A stretch of DNA of 64,000 nucleotides from Pleurocapsa sp. PCC 7319 (GTDB taxonomy: Bacteria; Cyanobacteriota; Cyanobacteriia; Cyanobacteriales; Xenococcaceae): NCBI RefSeq assembly GCF_000332195.1, contig NZ_KB235922.1:3383322-3447321 (forward strand), in the 5' to 3' direction. A model generated the notes under the pieces. That model was not told the DNA's origin and did not search any database. It saw nothing but the letters and a program-made list of their open reading frames with translations. The number at the start of each line of letters is the position of its first letter. Position 1 is the first letter of the stretch. The position numbers and the translations under genes were made by a program. Positions 1-9,820 of this stretch are shown in pieces.

Positions 1-1047
1 GCTAGATTGCGTCAGTGGCAAGCGGAAAAAGCAGGGGTAGAAACCCAGCGTCCTAAACCAGAAGCATTATCTCAAGCTCAAGCGAGAATCAAAGCAGCAG
101 TAGCTAAACAAAGAGAAGTAGCAGCTAAGGTAGAACGGGCTAGAGCATCATTAGAACAGGCAAAGCGCGATCGCCAGCGCAATCAAAATTTATACGCTGA
201 CGGAGCTATTTCTCGTCAAGCCAAAGAACGAGCAGAGCTAGAAGAAGTTACCAAAATTAGAGCCTTAGAAGTAGAAGAAAGATTAGCTGATAGTGCAGTA
301 GCAGAAGTGAATGCTGCCCAAGAAGCTCTCTCTATTCTCCGAGCAGAACAAAAAGACCCAGATTATCTATTAGATGTTTATGATGCTCGTATTGCCAGCA
401 TTGAGGCAGAATTAGCCAAACTAACTGATGATGCTCGGCGAACTAATATTACTTCGCCGATTGATGGATATGTATTCCGAGTTAATCTAGAAAGTGCTAA
501 ATATGTAGAAGCAGGAGATCAACTCCTAGAACTAGGAAATCCCCAAGACTTAGAAATCGTCGTCGATTTACTGTCTTCCGATGCGGTGAAAGTTAAACCT
601 GGTGCGACGATGTATCTTGAACACTGGGGCGGTCAATCAACTCTTCAAGCAAAAGTTCGTTATGTAGAACCTTCTGCATTTACTAAAGTATCTGCATTGG
701 GAGTAGAAGAACAACGAGTCAATGTCATTGCCGATTTTGTCGATACAGAAATACCTTTAGGCGATCGCTATCGAGTCGAAACCAGAACGGTGGTTTGGTC
801 GGGGGAAGATGTCTTGGTTGTTCCTTTGAGTGCTTTATTTCGCTGTGAACCAGGTAATAATCGCAACCCCTCTAATATATGGTGTACTTTTGTGGTGGAA
901 AATAACCAAGCCCAAAAGCGTCGGATTGAAGTAAGTCAACGTAGTAATTTTGAGGCAGTAATTAAAAATGGATTACAAGCCCAAGAAAAAGTCATTCTTC
1001 ATCCTACGGAACAGATTCAATCAGGAGCAAAAGTTAAAACCCTCTAG
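1..1047 (+). CDS. HlyD-family membrane fusion/efflux adaptor, 5' end missing
   Basis: Reading frame is open from the first base, so the gene begins upstream of the window. The visible 348 residues carry a long Ala/Glu/Arg-rich alpha-helical hairpin (about residues 10-140), then a lipoyl-like beta segment (ITSPIDGYVFRVNL, where the SPxDG turn is the family hallmark) and a C-terminal beta-barrel region (DRYRVETRTVVWSG, LVVPLSALF). These adaptors bridge an inner-membrane transporter to the outer membrane in type I secretion or RND/ABC efflux. The N-terminal membrane anchor lies outside the window. Substrate cannot be told. About 100 nt separate the stop from the next gene, which is on the other strand. 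Confidence 0.85.
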   Translation, partial: ARLRQWQAEKAGVETQRPKPEALSQAQARIKAAVAKQREVAAKVERARASLEQAKRDRQRNQNLYADGAISRQAKERAELEEVTKIRALEVEERLADSAVAEVNAAQEALSILRAEQKDPDYLLDVYDARIASIEAELAKLTDDARRTNITSPIDGYVFRVNLESAKYVEAGDQLLELGNPQDLEIVVDLLSSDAVKVKPGATMYLEHWGGQSTLQAKVRYVEPSAFTKVSALGVEEQRVNVIADFVDTEIPLGDRYRVETRTVVWSGEDVLVVPLSALFRCEPGNNRNPSNIWCTFVVENNQAQKRRIEVSQRSNFEAVIKNGLQAQEKVILHPTEQIQSGAKVKTL

Positions 1048-1146
1048 TAATCCACCAAGATAATCTCATTGGTAATACTCTATTTAAGATTTTGCTCTGA
1101 TTTCTCTCTCCACCAAGAGTATCGGCACTTTAATTTTTGCTTATAC

Positions 1147-1368
1147 TTAACAGATTTTTGAATAAGCTAGATCTCTGATCAGTGTTGTTCTAGAGCTAAT
1201 ATATTTAGATAAAACTTGACTATCTTCCAAACTAAGTGAAGATATAGTTTGTATCTGTTGGATCAGTTGTTTGATGATTTCTCCGTCAGATAGTTTCGAG
1301 ATATTGTAGGGATTCGATGTTTCTACTAACATCCACATAACACGGAGTATTTTTGTATCTAAACCCAT
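1147..1368 (-). CDS. small conserved cyanobacterial protein, function unknown
   Basis: A 73-residue protein beginning MGLDTKILRVMW. A longer frame runs to a TTG at 1389, but the ATG at 1368 fits better. It is mostly helical with a Leu/Gln-rich centre (IIKQLIQQIQTISSLS) and ends IRDLAYSKIC. No signal peptide or membrane segment is seen. I recall similar short cyanobacterial proteins starting MGLxTKxLRVxW, but without a known role. It stands alone, convergent with the HlyD-like gene. Confidence 0.5.
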   Translation of the reverse strand: MGLDTKILRVMWMLVETSNPYNISKLSDGEIIKQLIQQIQTISSLSLEDSQVLSKYISSRTTLIRDLAYSKIC

Positions 1369-1536
1369 AATCTTAATCCATAGCTTCAATGTTTATTGTA
1401 AGAGAAATATTAAAAGAATCTTAAGAAATTAAGTTTTATGTCTAAATCGATAGAAAGAGAAATATAAAAACTTAACGCTAAGAAAAAATGCTCTGTGAAA
1501 TAAACAAATGTAAACTATAGAGATATCTTTATCAAA

Positions 1537-1770
1537 AAGCTTTAAGCCTTTAGCTTTAAGCTCTTAGCTTTGGTTTAACTGCTAAAAGCGTAATTGGGTA
1601 TAATACCCCACCGCCTTGGCGGTATCTACAATCAGGTATCAAAACAGTTCGTTGGCGGTTGCGGAGCAAGTCGAAGACTCGGTTCCCTCGCTTAAAGAAA
1701 CTGTTTCAAGACGAGTTCAAGACTCTATTTGATTGAAGCTAATAGCTAACGGCTAATAGCTAACAGCTAT
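1537..1770. repeat. cluster of short repeats and hairpins in the 1.37-1.85 kb intergenic gap
   Basis: The 480-base gap holds no gene. It has short direct repeats of AGCTTTAAG/TTAGC type (1537-1573) and of GCTAATAGCTAAC (1735-1770). Two adjacent perfect hairpins follow each other: GGGTATAATACCC at 1596-1608 and ACCGCCTTGGCGGT at 1610-1623. AAACAGTT at 1642-1649 pairs with AACTGTTT at 1699-1706 around a segment rich in CGAAGACTCGG. Related AGCTAA-type strings recur at about 4275-4300 and 15925-15950, so this looks like dispersed repeat debris rather than a defined regulator. Confidence 0.55.
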
Positions 1771-1850
1771 TTATTATTATTTTAAGTTTTAACGCTATTT
1801 TCTGTTAACTCAATTAGCGTAGATGGTATTTAACACTAGGAGAAAGACTA

Positions 1851-3344
1851 TTGCAGCTATTTAAACTCAAAGAGTGGACAGGAAACATCAGAGGAGATTT
1901 ATTAGCAGGTATTCTGGTCGCTTTAGCCTTAATTCCCGAAGCTATTTCTTTTTCGATCATCGCTGGGGTCGATCCGAAAGTGGGACTTTATGCTTCGTTC
2001 ATTATTGCGATCGTTACCGCTATTTTTGGTGGTCGCCCAGGGATGATTTCGGCAGCAACTGCGGCCACGGCTTTGTTGATGACTCATTTGGTAACAGATT
2101 ATGACAATGGGTTGCAGTATCTCTTAGCAGCTTCAATTTTGGCGGGGATTCTCCAGTTATTTTGGGGAGTAATTAAAATTGCTAAACAACTTAAGTTTGT
2201 TTCCCGTGCAGTGATGATCGGCTTTGTTAATGCTCTGGCGATTTTAATCTTTACAGCACAGTTACCTGAATTGAGTTTGGATAATCCGACTTGGATCACA
2301 GTTTACGCTATGGTGGCAGGTGCTTTAGCAATCATTTATTTATTACCTCGTTTCACTACCGTCATCCCTTCTCCTTTAATCGCAATTATCATCATTACCA
2401 TTATTTCTGTTGTTACGAATAGTGGTGTCCCAACTGTAGGAGATCGGGGGGAATTACCAAGTACTTTACCTGGCTTTGGCATCCCCGAAGTTCCTTTCAA
2501 TTTTGAAACCTTACAAATTATTTTTCCCTATGCGATCGCTATTTCCTTAGTTGGTTTATTAGAATCATTTCTGACGGCTAATGTGGTAGACGATCTGACC
2601 GATACTCCCAGTAATAAAAATAAAGAAGCTCTCGCTCAAGGAATCGCCAATTTTGTGAGTGGTTTATTTGGTGGTATGGCTGGTTGTGCCATGATCGGAC
2701 AGTCGGTAATTAACATAAAATCTGGTGGACGAACTCGCCTCTCTACCCTAAGTGCAGGGGTTTTCTTATTGTTATTTATGCTGTTTTTGGGGACACAAGT
2801 GGAAAAAATCCCCATGGCAGCGTTGGTAGCAATCATGATTATGGTTTCTATTGGGACATTTAACTGGTCTTCTATGAGGCAAATTCGCAAAATTCCCCGG
2901 AGCGAAACTGCTGTCATGGTTACTACCGTAGTCATGACCATCTTTTCTCATAACTTGGCAATTGGCGTTTTAAGTGGAGTAACCTTAAATGCCCTGTTAT
3001 TTTCTCGCAAAATTGCGCAACTTGTATTTGTTGATAGTGTTATCGACTCTCAGGGAGAGAAGCGCGTGTATAGCGTTGCTGGTCAGATATTTTTTGTTTC
3101 GGTTAATCAATTTCTCCAAGCCTTTGACTTTAAAGAAGATGTAGAATTAGTCAAAATCGATCTTACTCATGCTCATTTATGGGATCAGTCGGCGATCGCA
3201 GCACTGGACAAAGTAGTCATTAATTTCCGTCGTAATGGTGCAGATGTTGAAGTAGTTGGATTAAATAAAGCTAGTGCTACCCTGGTGGATAAATTAGCCG
3301 TCCACGACAAACTAGATTCTTTTGAGGATTTAGCTAGTCATTAA
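1851..3344 (+). CDS. SulP-family anion transporter with STAS domain
   Basis: 497-residue inner-membrane transporter of the SLC26/SulP family. Starts at TTG with AGGAG 7-8 nt upstream. The N-terminal region (about 1-385) has many hydrophobic helices with the family signature near residues 20-70 ([17 protein letters not shown]...GLYASF...[13 protein letters not shown]). The C-terminal 100 residues form a STAS domain ([26 protein letters not shown]). It is shorter than BicA-type bicarbonate transporters (about 560 aa) and closer in length to the shorter bacterial SulP proteins, so sulfate, bicarbonate or another anion are all possible. A universal stress protein begins 17 nt downstream, almost certainly in the same operon. 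Confidence 0.85.
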   Translation: MQLFKLKEWTGNIRGDLLAGILVALALIPEAISFSIIAGVDPKVGLYASFIIAIVTAIFGGRPGMISAATAATALLMTHLVTDYDNGLQYLLAASILAGILQLFWGVIKIAKQLKFVSRAVMIGFVNALAILIFTAQLPELSLDNPTWITVYAMVAGALAIIYLLPRFTTVIPSPLIAIIIITIISVVTNSGVPTVGDRGELPSTLPGFGIPEVPFNFETLQIIFPYAIAISLVGLLESFLTANVVDDLTDTPSNKNKEALAQGIANFVSGLFGGMAGCAMIGQSVINIKSGGRTRLSTLSAGVFLLLFMLFLGTQVEKIPMAALVAIMIMVSIGTFNWSSMRQIRKIPRSETAVMVTTVVMTIFSHNLAIGVLSGVTLNALLFSRKIAQLVFVDSVIDSQGEKRVYSVAGQIFFVSVNQFLQAFDFKEDVELVKIDLTHAHLWDQSAIAALDKVVINFRRNGADVEVVGLNKASATLVDKLAVHDKLDSFEDLASH

Positions 3345-3361
3345 TCAATTGTCAGTCACCA

Positions 3362-4222
3362 ATGGAAAAAATTCTTTTATGTACCGATGGTTCGGCCTAT
3401 GCCCAGGTAAGCTATGAGTATGCAGCTTGGTTAGCACAGCGCAAATCATTTGCAATTGAAGTTTTATATGTAACGGATCGTCGCGGAGAACAAGCAGTCC
3501 AGACTCCCGATTTTTCTGGTAGTATTGGCATCAATTCTTATCAACAACTTTTAAATGAGTTAGTAGAATTAGAAAGGGCGAGAGCGAAAGTAAATCACCA
3601 AAGAGCCAAAATCATTCTCCAAGAAGCCAAACAGTTTTTTAGCGATCGCGCTATTCAGAACGTTAAGCTAACCCACGAAACCGGTTTTTTAGTCGATCTA
3701 TTTCATAAACTGGAAAAAGATAGCGATCTAGTTATCTTGGGAAAACGAGGTGAAAATGCCAACTTTGCCACAGAACATTTAGGGGCAAATGTGGAAAGAA
3801 TTGTCCGCTCAAGTCATAAACCTTGTTTAGTTACTCCCAGAGAATTTCAGACAATAAATCGTATTTTATTAGCCTATGATGGTAGTAAAAGCTGCCAAAA
3901 AGCAATACAGTATCTAACAAAATTTTCTGCCGTTAAAGATTTAGAATTACATATTATTACAGTCGATCAAGGAAATACAGAAAAAGCGCAAAAACATCTA
4001 GAGTCTGCTCGGGAAATCATGGAAAAAGCATACTTTAAACCTATTTGTCAGCTTTTGCCAGGTACTCCTGAACCAGAAATGGAAAAATATGTGGCAACCA
4101 AAAACATTGATTTACTGATTATGGGAGCTTATGGTCATAGTCGTATTCGTCGTTTGGTTATTGGTAGTACTACCGCCCAAATGTTGCGTAGCTCTCATAT
4201 ACCAGTGCTGTTATTTAGATAG
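3362..4222 (+). CDS. tandem universal stress protein (UspA x2)
   Basis: 286 residues with two Usp domains, roughly 1-155 and 160-286. The second keeps the ATP-binding motif G-2x-G-9x-G(S/T): G255, G258, G268-S269. In the first domain the spacing is ten residues and GS is replaced by GA, so nucleotide binding there may be weak or lost. Cytoplasmic; the family usually modulates partner proteins in response to ATP level or stress. The 17-nt gap from the SulP gene suggests co-translation and that this Usp regulates the transporter (inference). Confidence 0.85.
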   Translation: MEKILLCTDGSAYAQVSYEYAAWLAQRKSFAIEVLYVTDRRGEQAVQTPDFSGSIGINSYQQLLNELVELERARAKVNHQRAKIILQEAKQFFSDRAIQNVKLTHETGFLVDLFHKLEKDSDLVILGKRGENANFATEHLGANVERIVRSSHKPCLVTPREFQTINRILLAYDGSKSCQKAIQYLTKFSAVKDLELHIITVDQGNTEKAQKHLESAREIMEKAYFKPICQLLPGTPEPEMEKYVATKNIDLLIMGAYGHSRIRRLVIGSTTAQMLRSSHIPVLLFR

Positions 4223-4339
4223 TTTTTACTCATTACTCCTTACTCATTACTTGGTTTATTTGGAGTTTATGAACAGAAGCTAAGAGCTAACCGCTAAGAA
4301 CCTTTTGTCTGAACCAAGCTAGTTCACATTAAGCGTTAT

Positions 4340-6115
4340 ATGAAATTTAGATTTCACAATTCTATATTACTAATCCTTCTATTTGCTGCTGTAATTGCCA
4401 TATTATCAACTCTAGATAGCGATATTGAAACTTTATTAAAAGCAGGTATAGCCAATAAAAAACCAGCGATTGTGGTTAACCAAGTCGGATATTATCCTCA
4501 ATGGCAGAAAAAGGCATTTTTTCGCCGAAATATAGAATTTATTGCTAAAAACAGAACTGATGAGACTCAATTAATTGATGACCAGACAGGTAAATTGTTT
4601 ACTACATTGTCTTTAGGGAAAGAAGTCATCGATTCAGGTACTCAGGATGTCATCTCCACTATCGATTTTAGTTCCGTAACTCAACCAGGTACTTATTATC
4701 TCAAACAGGGAAAATTGAAGTCTGCTCCGTTTAAAATTGGCACGGATATCTACAAACAACCTTTGGTTACACTGCTACGTTCTTATTATCTTCTAAGATG
4801 TGGTGTAGAAATTAACGATTCGATCACGGGCATCTCTCATCCTCCCTGCCATCTTCAAGATGCAGCGATCGCTCATCAAGATCAATATCATGACGCAGGA
4901 GAAATCGTTACTACAATAGGTGGTTGGCACGATACTGGAGCTTATAGCAAGTATGTGGCGACGTCAACAGTGGCAATTGCCCGCCTGTTAAATCTCTACG
5001 AACAATATCCCGATTTATTTCCTGATAGTCAGTTAGACATTCCTGAAAGTGGCAATGGGTTATCAGATTTACTCGATGAGATGAAGTTTGGTTTAAACTG
5101 GCTCTTAAAAATGCAGCGGGTTGACGGAGCAGTTTATCGCAAATTATCAGGTAAAAACTGGCCGGTTGGTTTAGCTCCCGATGAAGATAATCAACCTCGC
5201 TATCTATATGGCATTTCTACTCCCGAAACGGCAAAGTTTGCTGCAGTAATGGCAATTGCCAGTAGAAATTATCAAGCTATTGATGCTGAATTAGCAACCC
5301 GATATATATCAGCTGCTGAGTTAGCTTGGCAATATCTTGATCGGCAACCCACTATGAAAGTTAATTGGGTAGAGGGGGACGATAGTGGGTCAGATAAATA
5401 TTTACTATCCGACTTTGATCGCGAAGAGAGTTTGAAAACTGATCTTGACGATCGCCTTTGGGCAGCAACGGAACTATATATCACTACAGGTAAATCAAAT
5501 TTTGCTAACTACTTTGCTGACCACGTAGATCAAGTAGACTACACTTTATTTGAGTGGAAAAATCCTGCTCCTTTAGGGTTCATTAATTATTTGAAACAAA
5601 ATAGACAATCCAAATCAGATGAGTTAACTGCCAAAATAGAGAGCAAAATTAAACAACGGGCAGAGCTAATTCTCAGTAAAATCAATCAAAGTGCATATTA
5701 TATTGCCAACGATCGCTTTATCTGGGGTTCAAATAAAATGACTGCCGAAGAAGGAATTACCCTAGTTTATGCTTATCAGTTAACTAAAAATCCCGCCTAT
5801 TTGACTGGCGCAATTAATCAACTTGATTACCTTTTGGGACGTAATCATTTTAATAAAAGCTTTATTACGGACATTGGTAAGAATCCTGTCAAACATATTA
5901 ATAATTTATACGTCAGAGCCAAAGGAATCCTGATTCCTGGTTTAGTCGTGGGAGGACCCAATGGCGATGGTCAAGATGGCATGGTAGTTAGTAATAGAGG
6001 TCAGCTGAGTTATATTGATGATGAACGTTCTTATGCTACTAACGAAAATGCGAGCGATTACAATGCTTCGGTTATTAGTTTAATTACTAATTTAATTGTT
6101 GCTGATAGTAATTAG
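4340..6115 (+). CDS. GH9-family glycoside hydrolase-like protein with altered active site
   Basis: 591 residues. An N-terminal hydrophobic segment (about 8-24) anchors or exports it. Next is a CelD_N-type Ig-like domain (about 45-135: VVNQVGYYP...PGTYYLK), then an (alpha/alpha)6 GH9 barrel to the end. Recognisable GH9 landmarks are GGWHDTGAYSKYV at 194-206, LDYLLGRNHFNKSF, GLVVGGPNGDG and SYATNENASDYNAS, with the acid E569. The family's DAGD motif reads D198-T-G-A201, so the second aspartate, the general base in characterised cellulases, is alanine (codon GCT at 4940-4942). The fold is clear. Cellulase activity is doubtful; another glycan substrate, altered chemistry or a binding role is possible. 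Confidence 0.8.
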   Translation: MKFRFHNSILLILLFAAVIAILSTLDSDIETLLKAGIANKKPAIVVNQVGYYPQWQKKAFFRRNIEFIAKNRTDETQLIDDQTGKLFTTLSLGKEVIDSGTQDVISTIDFSSVTQPGTYYLKQGKLKSAPFKIGTDIYKQPLVTLLRSYYLLRCGVEINDSITGISHPPCHLQDAAIAHQDQYHDAGEIVTTIGGWHDTGAYSKYVATSTVAIARLLNLYEQYPDLFPDSQLDIPESGNGLSDLLDEMKFGLNWLLKMQRVDGAVYRKLSGKNWPVGLAPDEDNQPRYLYGISTPETAKFAAVMAIASRNYQAIDAELATRYISAAELAWQYLDRQPTMKVNWVEGDDSGSDKYLLSDFDREESLKTDLDDRLWAATELYITTGKSNFANYFADHVDQVDYTLFEWKNPAPLGFINYLKQNRQSKSDELTAKIESKIKQRAELILSKINQSAYYIANDRFIWGSNKMTAEEGITLVYAYQLTKNPAYLTGAINQLDYLLGRNHFNKSFITDIGKNPVKHINNLYVRAKGILIPGLVVGGPNGDGQDGMVVSNRGQLSYIDDERSYATNENASDYNASVISLITNLIVADSN

Positions 6116-6224
6116 AGACTTGCGTTGAAGCGATCTCGCTGTATTTAAATTTTAACCAATTAGGGTGAGAATTCCTTCTCTGTAAGCTTTGCTTCAGAGT
6201 CAGGATGAAAAGAAAAGGATTGCT

Positions 6225-6340
6225 ATGACCTTCACAGATCTACTACAAATTCCAATTGATCATAGTGAGGATCAGGTATTAACTTTGGCTGGAGTTACCT
6301 GGTCGGATTACGAGCGTCTAGCAGCTGAAGAGAATAGCTA
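6225..6340 (+). pseudogene. 5' fragment of an Uma2-family (PD-(D/E)XK) gene
   Basis: From ATG 6225 the frame reads MTFTDLLQIPIDHSED...LTLAGVTWSDYERLAAEE, which matches the usual N-terminus of cyanobacterial Uma2 nuclease-like proteins (V-WxxYExL). After about residue 38 the frame runs into the antisense strand of an unrelated gene and stops at 6491. The catalytic PD-(D/E)XK part is absent. A good GGAT-type ribosome site precedes the ATG. It is a remnant left by a deletion or recombination at about 6341. Confidence 0.6.
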
Positions 6341-6670
6341 CAATAAGTTGGCACTGCCATTGGCACGAATTAAACCATCGATGTTAGAGATATTGCCTCC
6401 TGTAACCCTGGATAAGATATTGGTTATGTCTGGGGAGTTATTGAAAAAGGCTTGCCCATTATTAGGTACGGAAAATTCCCCAAAACTATGAAACAGATTT
6501 CCTCCAGCACGATCTCCATCATTTATTTCAAAATTATTTCCATCAATATTAACTGTTGTAGATGTAGTCCCATCAGGAATAACTTCTTGGGCTGAAGCAA
6601 AGCCAATTGAAAGTAAACTGCTTACTAGATAAAAAGCTAAAGATAACGGTAGGGAAAAATTCTTTTTCAA
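6341..6670 (-). pseudogene. 5' fragment of a two-partner-secretion exoprotein (TpsA, haemagglutinin N-terminal domain)
   Basis: Likely start TTG at 6670 with GGGAG upstream (the frame opens at 6694). A clear signal peptide (KKNFSLPLSLAFYLVSSLLSIG, cut after ASA-Q) is followed by IPDGTTSTTV, NNFEINDG, GGNLFHSFGEFSV and NIDGLIRANGSANL. This is the start of the TPS domain recognised by an outer-membrane TpsB. It ends at about residue 110, where L-F-L-I-N-P would be expected, and is fused to the Uma2 fragment. The same QxxPDGTTSTTV start occurs in the intact-looking gene at 63884. Confidence 0.75.
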
Positions 6671-7008
6671 AACAACACTCCCAATATTTAGCAATAATTT
6701 AATTTAAAATTATTATACAGATTTGTTAATTATCATCTTGTATATTGACTTTTTTTATATTATTTGTAACATTTTCCCGAACTTAGTTGTTAACTGCTGA
6801 AATTACCAATCTAAATATAATTTAGCGATCAAAAGCATATAAAATAAAATACGTTTCTTGAGTTTTATTTTAAATAATGGTTGCTACAAAAACTATAATG
6901 GCTTGTTATAAAAAATACTATCGATAAGTCTTGTTTATCCGAGTTTATGGAAATTTTTAGACTAAAAAACTATAATGTACTAGAGTTAATTTGTAGAAAT
7001 GCGAATGT

Positions 7009-7040
7009 AGCGATCCGAAGGCTACGCGGAGCGTAATCGC
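7009..7040. repeat. dispersed palindromic repeat in the 6.67-7.11 kb gap
   Basis: The gap upstream of the TpsA fragment has no gene. It is AT-rich except for a GC-rich island: GCGAT at 7009-7013 pairs with ATCGC at 7036-7040, and TACGC-GGA-GCGTA lies inside. A near copy in opposite orientation sits at 56134-56164, against the bioB start codon, so this is a member of a dispersed family. Confidence 0.6.
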
Positions 7041-7113
7041 TTTATAAAGCTGTGAGTAAAAAAGTTTTGTACAAATGTTTTCAGCTGTATTTGTACGTAT
7101 AGAGCTTAGCTAA

Positions 7114-8037
7114 TCAATTATTCATGGCATAGACTTCTTTCGCTGCCCGATGTAATAGAGAATGACGATAAACTAAAGCAGACATATCTTTGCCATAACC
7201 GCCACCAATTACACTGGCAACTGGATATCCCCCAGCCTTACAGGTGCTTAAAACCATTCTTTCTCGGCGATATATCCCCCAGTCAGTAAGAGATAACTTG
7301 CCTAAGCGATCGCTAACATGAGTATCTACTCCGGCATCAAACAGAACTAAATCTGGTTTTACCTGAGTCAGTAAATCAGATAAATGACTGGCTAAGATCT
7401 GTAAATAACCATCGTCATCTAAACCAACAGGTAACGAAACATCTAAATCACTCTGTTGTTTTCTCCCTGGAAAATTTGCCTCACAATGCATAGAAAAAGT
7501 AAACACGCTATCGTCGTTTCGAAAAATGGAGGCTGTTCCATCTCCTTGATGAACGTCCAAATCAACGATTAAAATTTTGTTGACTAATCCCTGATCTTGT
7601 AATGTACGGGATGCGATCGCCAAATCATTAAAGATACAAAACCCCGAGCCATAACTGGGAAAAGCGTGGTGAGTTCCGCCAGCGGTATTACAGGCACAAC
7701 CATATTCCAGAGCCAACTTGGCCGCTAAAATTGTTCCACCGATGGCAATGCAGGTTCGATGAGCTAGTGCCTCGCTCCAGGGTAAACCAATCCGACGCTG
7801 AGCTTTGGATTCTAAGGTTCCTTCACAGTAAGCCTGAACATATTCGGGATGATGAACTAGTTGAATGAAATCTAAATCAGGTAATTCTGGTTGATATATC
7901 TGTTCTGGTACAATTACCCCATCTTTAAGTAATAGATCTCGCAAAATCTTAAACTTGGGCATCGGAAACCGATGAGCATCAGGTAATGGTGCAACATAAT
8001 CAGGATGATAAACAATAGCAAAACCGTAGTTACTCAA
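7114..8037 (-). CDS. histone-deacetylase-family hydrolase (AcuC/HDAC-like)
   Basis: 307 residues, the usual length for bacterial class of arginase/deacetylase-fold enzymes. Motifs: GGTHHAFP with the His pair H123-H124, zinc ligands D161 and H163 in DLDVHQGDG, D238 in AGVDTH, and the GGGYG loop near 278-282. It would remove acetyl groups from lysine or small acetylated amines in the cytoplasm. Substrate unknown. The ABC exporter gene lies 34 nt upstream on the same strand, so the two could be co-transcribed. Confidence 0.88.
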   Translation of the reverse strand: MSNYGFAIVYHPDYVAPLPDAHRFPMPKFKILRDLLLKDGVIVPEQIYQPELPDLDFIQLVHHPEYVQAYCEGTLESKAQRRIGLPWSEALAHRTCIAIGGTILAAKLALEYGCACNTAGGTHHAFPSYGSGFCIFNDLAIASRTLQDQGLVNKILIVDLDVHQGDGTASIFRNDDSVFTFSMHCEANFPGRKQQSDLDVSLPVGLDDDGYLQILASHLSDLLTQVKPDLVLFDAGVDTHVSDRLGKLSLTDWGIYRRERMVLSTCKAGGYPVASVIGGGYGKDMSALVYRHSLLHRAAKEVYAMNN

Positions 8038-8071
8038 GACAAATTATTAATTATCAATTACTAATTATTAA

Positions 8072-9820
8072 TCAATTCAAGACCTCTTGAAGTTGATGTT
8101 GTTGCCAGAGGGTTTGATATAATCCTAACTCTTGCAATAAGGTTTCGTGAGTACCATTTTGCACAATTTTTCCTTTATCCATAACTAAAATGCGATCGCA
8201 CGTAGCTGCTGCGGATAGTTGATGGGAAATAAAGATTACGGTCTTTTTGGCTCTAGTAGGAGATAAGCTATTAAGAATTCTAGTGGCAGTCTCGTTATCT
8301 ACACTGGAAAGAGCATCGTCTAAGATTAGTACTTTGGCATCCACTAATAAAGCTCTTGCTAGGGAAGTACGTTGTCTTTGTCCTCCAGAGAGAGTTATAC
8401 CTCGTTCCCCAACTAAGGTCTCGTATTCTTGGGGAAAAGTCAAAATTTCAGGGTGGATTTGAGCTTGTTTAGCGGCTAATTCCACTTCGAGAGTTTCGAT
8501 TAACGGCTCACCATAGCGAATATTGTTTTTGATAGTAGTGCTAAACAGGAAACTATCCTGCGGTACATAAGCGATCGCTTTTCTTAAAGTAGCTAATTCT
8601 AGTTTAGTAATGTCGCAACTATCTAAAAATAATTCTCCCGATTCCACATTTAATAAACGGGGAATAGCATTCGCCAGAGTGGACTTCCCTGAACCGATAG
8701 TTCCTACGATGGCAACGGTTTCTCCCGGCTTAATGGTGAAGTTTAGATCGTATAATGCCGGGGTATGGGAACCTGGATAAGTATAGGTAAGATGACGGGC
8801 GGTAATTTCTCCCTTGATATCTTTGAGGGGTAAAACAATCGCATTAGAGCGATTTTTAACTTTAGGTTCAGCCTTGGTAATAGATTCCACGCGATCAATA
8901 CTGACTTCTCCCTGTAGATAAGCAGTAATGGTAAAACCTAACAAAGCCGTGGGAAAGACTAATCGTTCTACAAATAATGCTAAGGCAATAAAGTCACCAA
9001 CGCTGATTTGTCCACTAGCGATCGCTCCTGTTCCTAACCATAAGAGAATTAATAAGCTAATGTTGGCAAGCCCTTCAATTACCGGAAAGAGAAAATTTCT
9101 GGTTCTGGCTAGCTTTAAGTTTGACTCTAATAGTTGCTGATTTTTCTCTTTGAATGCCAATCTTTCTTGAACTTCTTGAGCATAAATCCTAATCAAAGCC
9201 ATGCCACTCATGTCTTCTTGAATTAGCTCACTAAGATCGGAAAGTTTCTCTTGAATTTCTTGCTGATAGCGACGTAGCTTGGTACTAAACAACTGTACCG
9301 TCATTAACATGACTGGATAAATGGCGATCGCTAATAAGGTTAATCGCACGTTAATATTCAGCATGGCAGGCAGAGTAAAGGCATAAGCAAAAATGATGTT
9401 GACAAAACTCAACACTGCAAACCCTACCAAACGACGAATATTATCGACATCGCTGGTGGCGCGGTTGATTAAATCTCCTGATGTATTGTCAGCAAAATAT
9501 CCAGGTTCAATGGTGAGTAAATGCCTGAAAATTCTTTGTTTAAGACCAAACTCTATTTGTCTTCCGACACCAAAAATAAACACACGGGAGCACATCCGAA
9601 ACCCCCACATCACAAACGATAGAAGTAACAGCCATAATGCTGAACGAGATAATTGTTCAAAACTAAATTGACCCTGTAGCTGGTCAATACTATCTCGAAT
9701 TAATAGGGGAATATAAACCCCCAAGGCATTGACGATCACCAAAGCGACCGTTCCCAATAAAACAGTTCGCCAGTGGGGACGAAGATAGTTGCCTAATTTC
9801 TGTAGTCTTGAATTTGCCAT
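8072..9820 (-). CDS. ABC exporter, fused membrane and ATPase domains
   Basis: 582 residues from ATG 9820 (MANSRLQKLGNYLRPHW); a TTG at 9856 in the same frame is a less likely start. Six transmembrane helices (about 15-310), then an ATPase domain with Walker A GTIGSGKS, Q-loop YVPQDS, signature LSGGQ, Walker B VLILDD and switch His in IFISHQL. It is a half-transporter that should work as a homodimer, of the MsbA/LmrA-like multidrug or lipid exporter type. Cargo cannot be told. Upstream of the HDAC-like gene on the same strand. Confidence 0.9.
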   Translation of the reverse strand: MANSRLQKLGNYLRPHWRTVLLGTVALVIVNALGVYIPLLIRDSIDQLQGQFSFEQLSRSALWLLLLSFVMWGFRMCSRVFIFGVGRQIEFGLKQRIFRHLLTIEPGYFADNTSGDLINRATSDVDNIRRLVGFAVLSFVNIIFAYAFTLPAMLNINVRLTLLAIAIYPVMLMTVQLFSTKLRRYQQEIQEKLSDLSELIQEDMSGMALIRIYAQEVQERLAFKEKNQQLLESNLKLARTRNFLFPVIEGLANISLLILLWLGTGAIASGQISVGDFIALALFVERLVFPTALLGFTITAYLQGEVSIDRVESITKAEPKVKNRSNAIVLPLKDIKGEITARHLTYTYPGSHTPALYDLNFTIKPGETVAIVGTIGSGKSTLANAIPRLLNVESGELFLDSCDITKLELATLRKAIAYVPQDSFLFSTTIKNNIRYGEPLIETLEVELAAKQAQIHPEILTFPQEYETLVGERGITLSGGQRQRTSLARALLVDAKVLILDDALSSVDNETATRILNSLSPTRAKKTVIFISHQLSAAATCDRILVMDKGKIVQNGTHETLLQELGLYQTLWQQHQLQEVLN

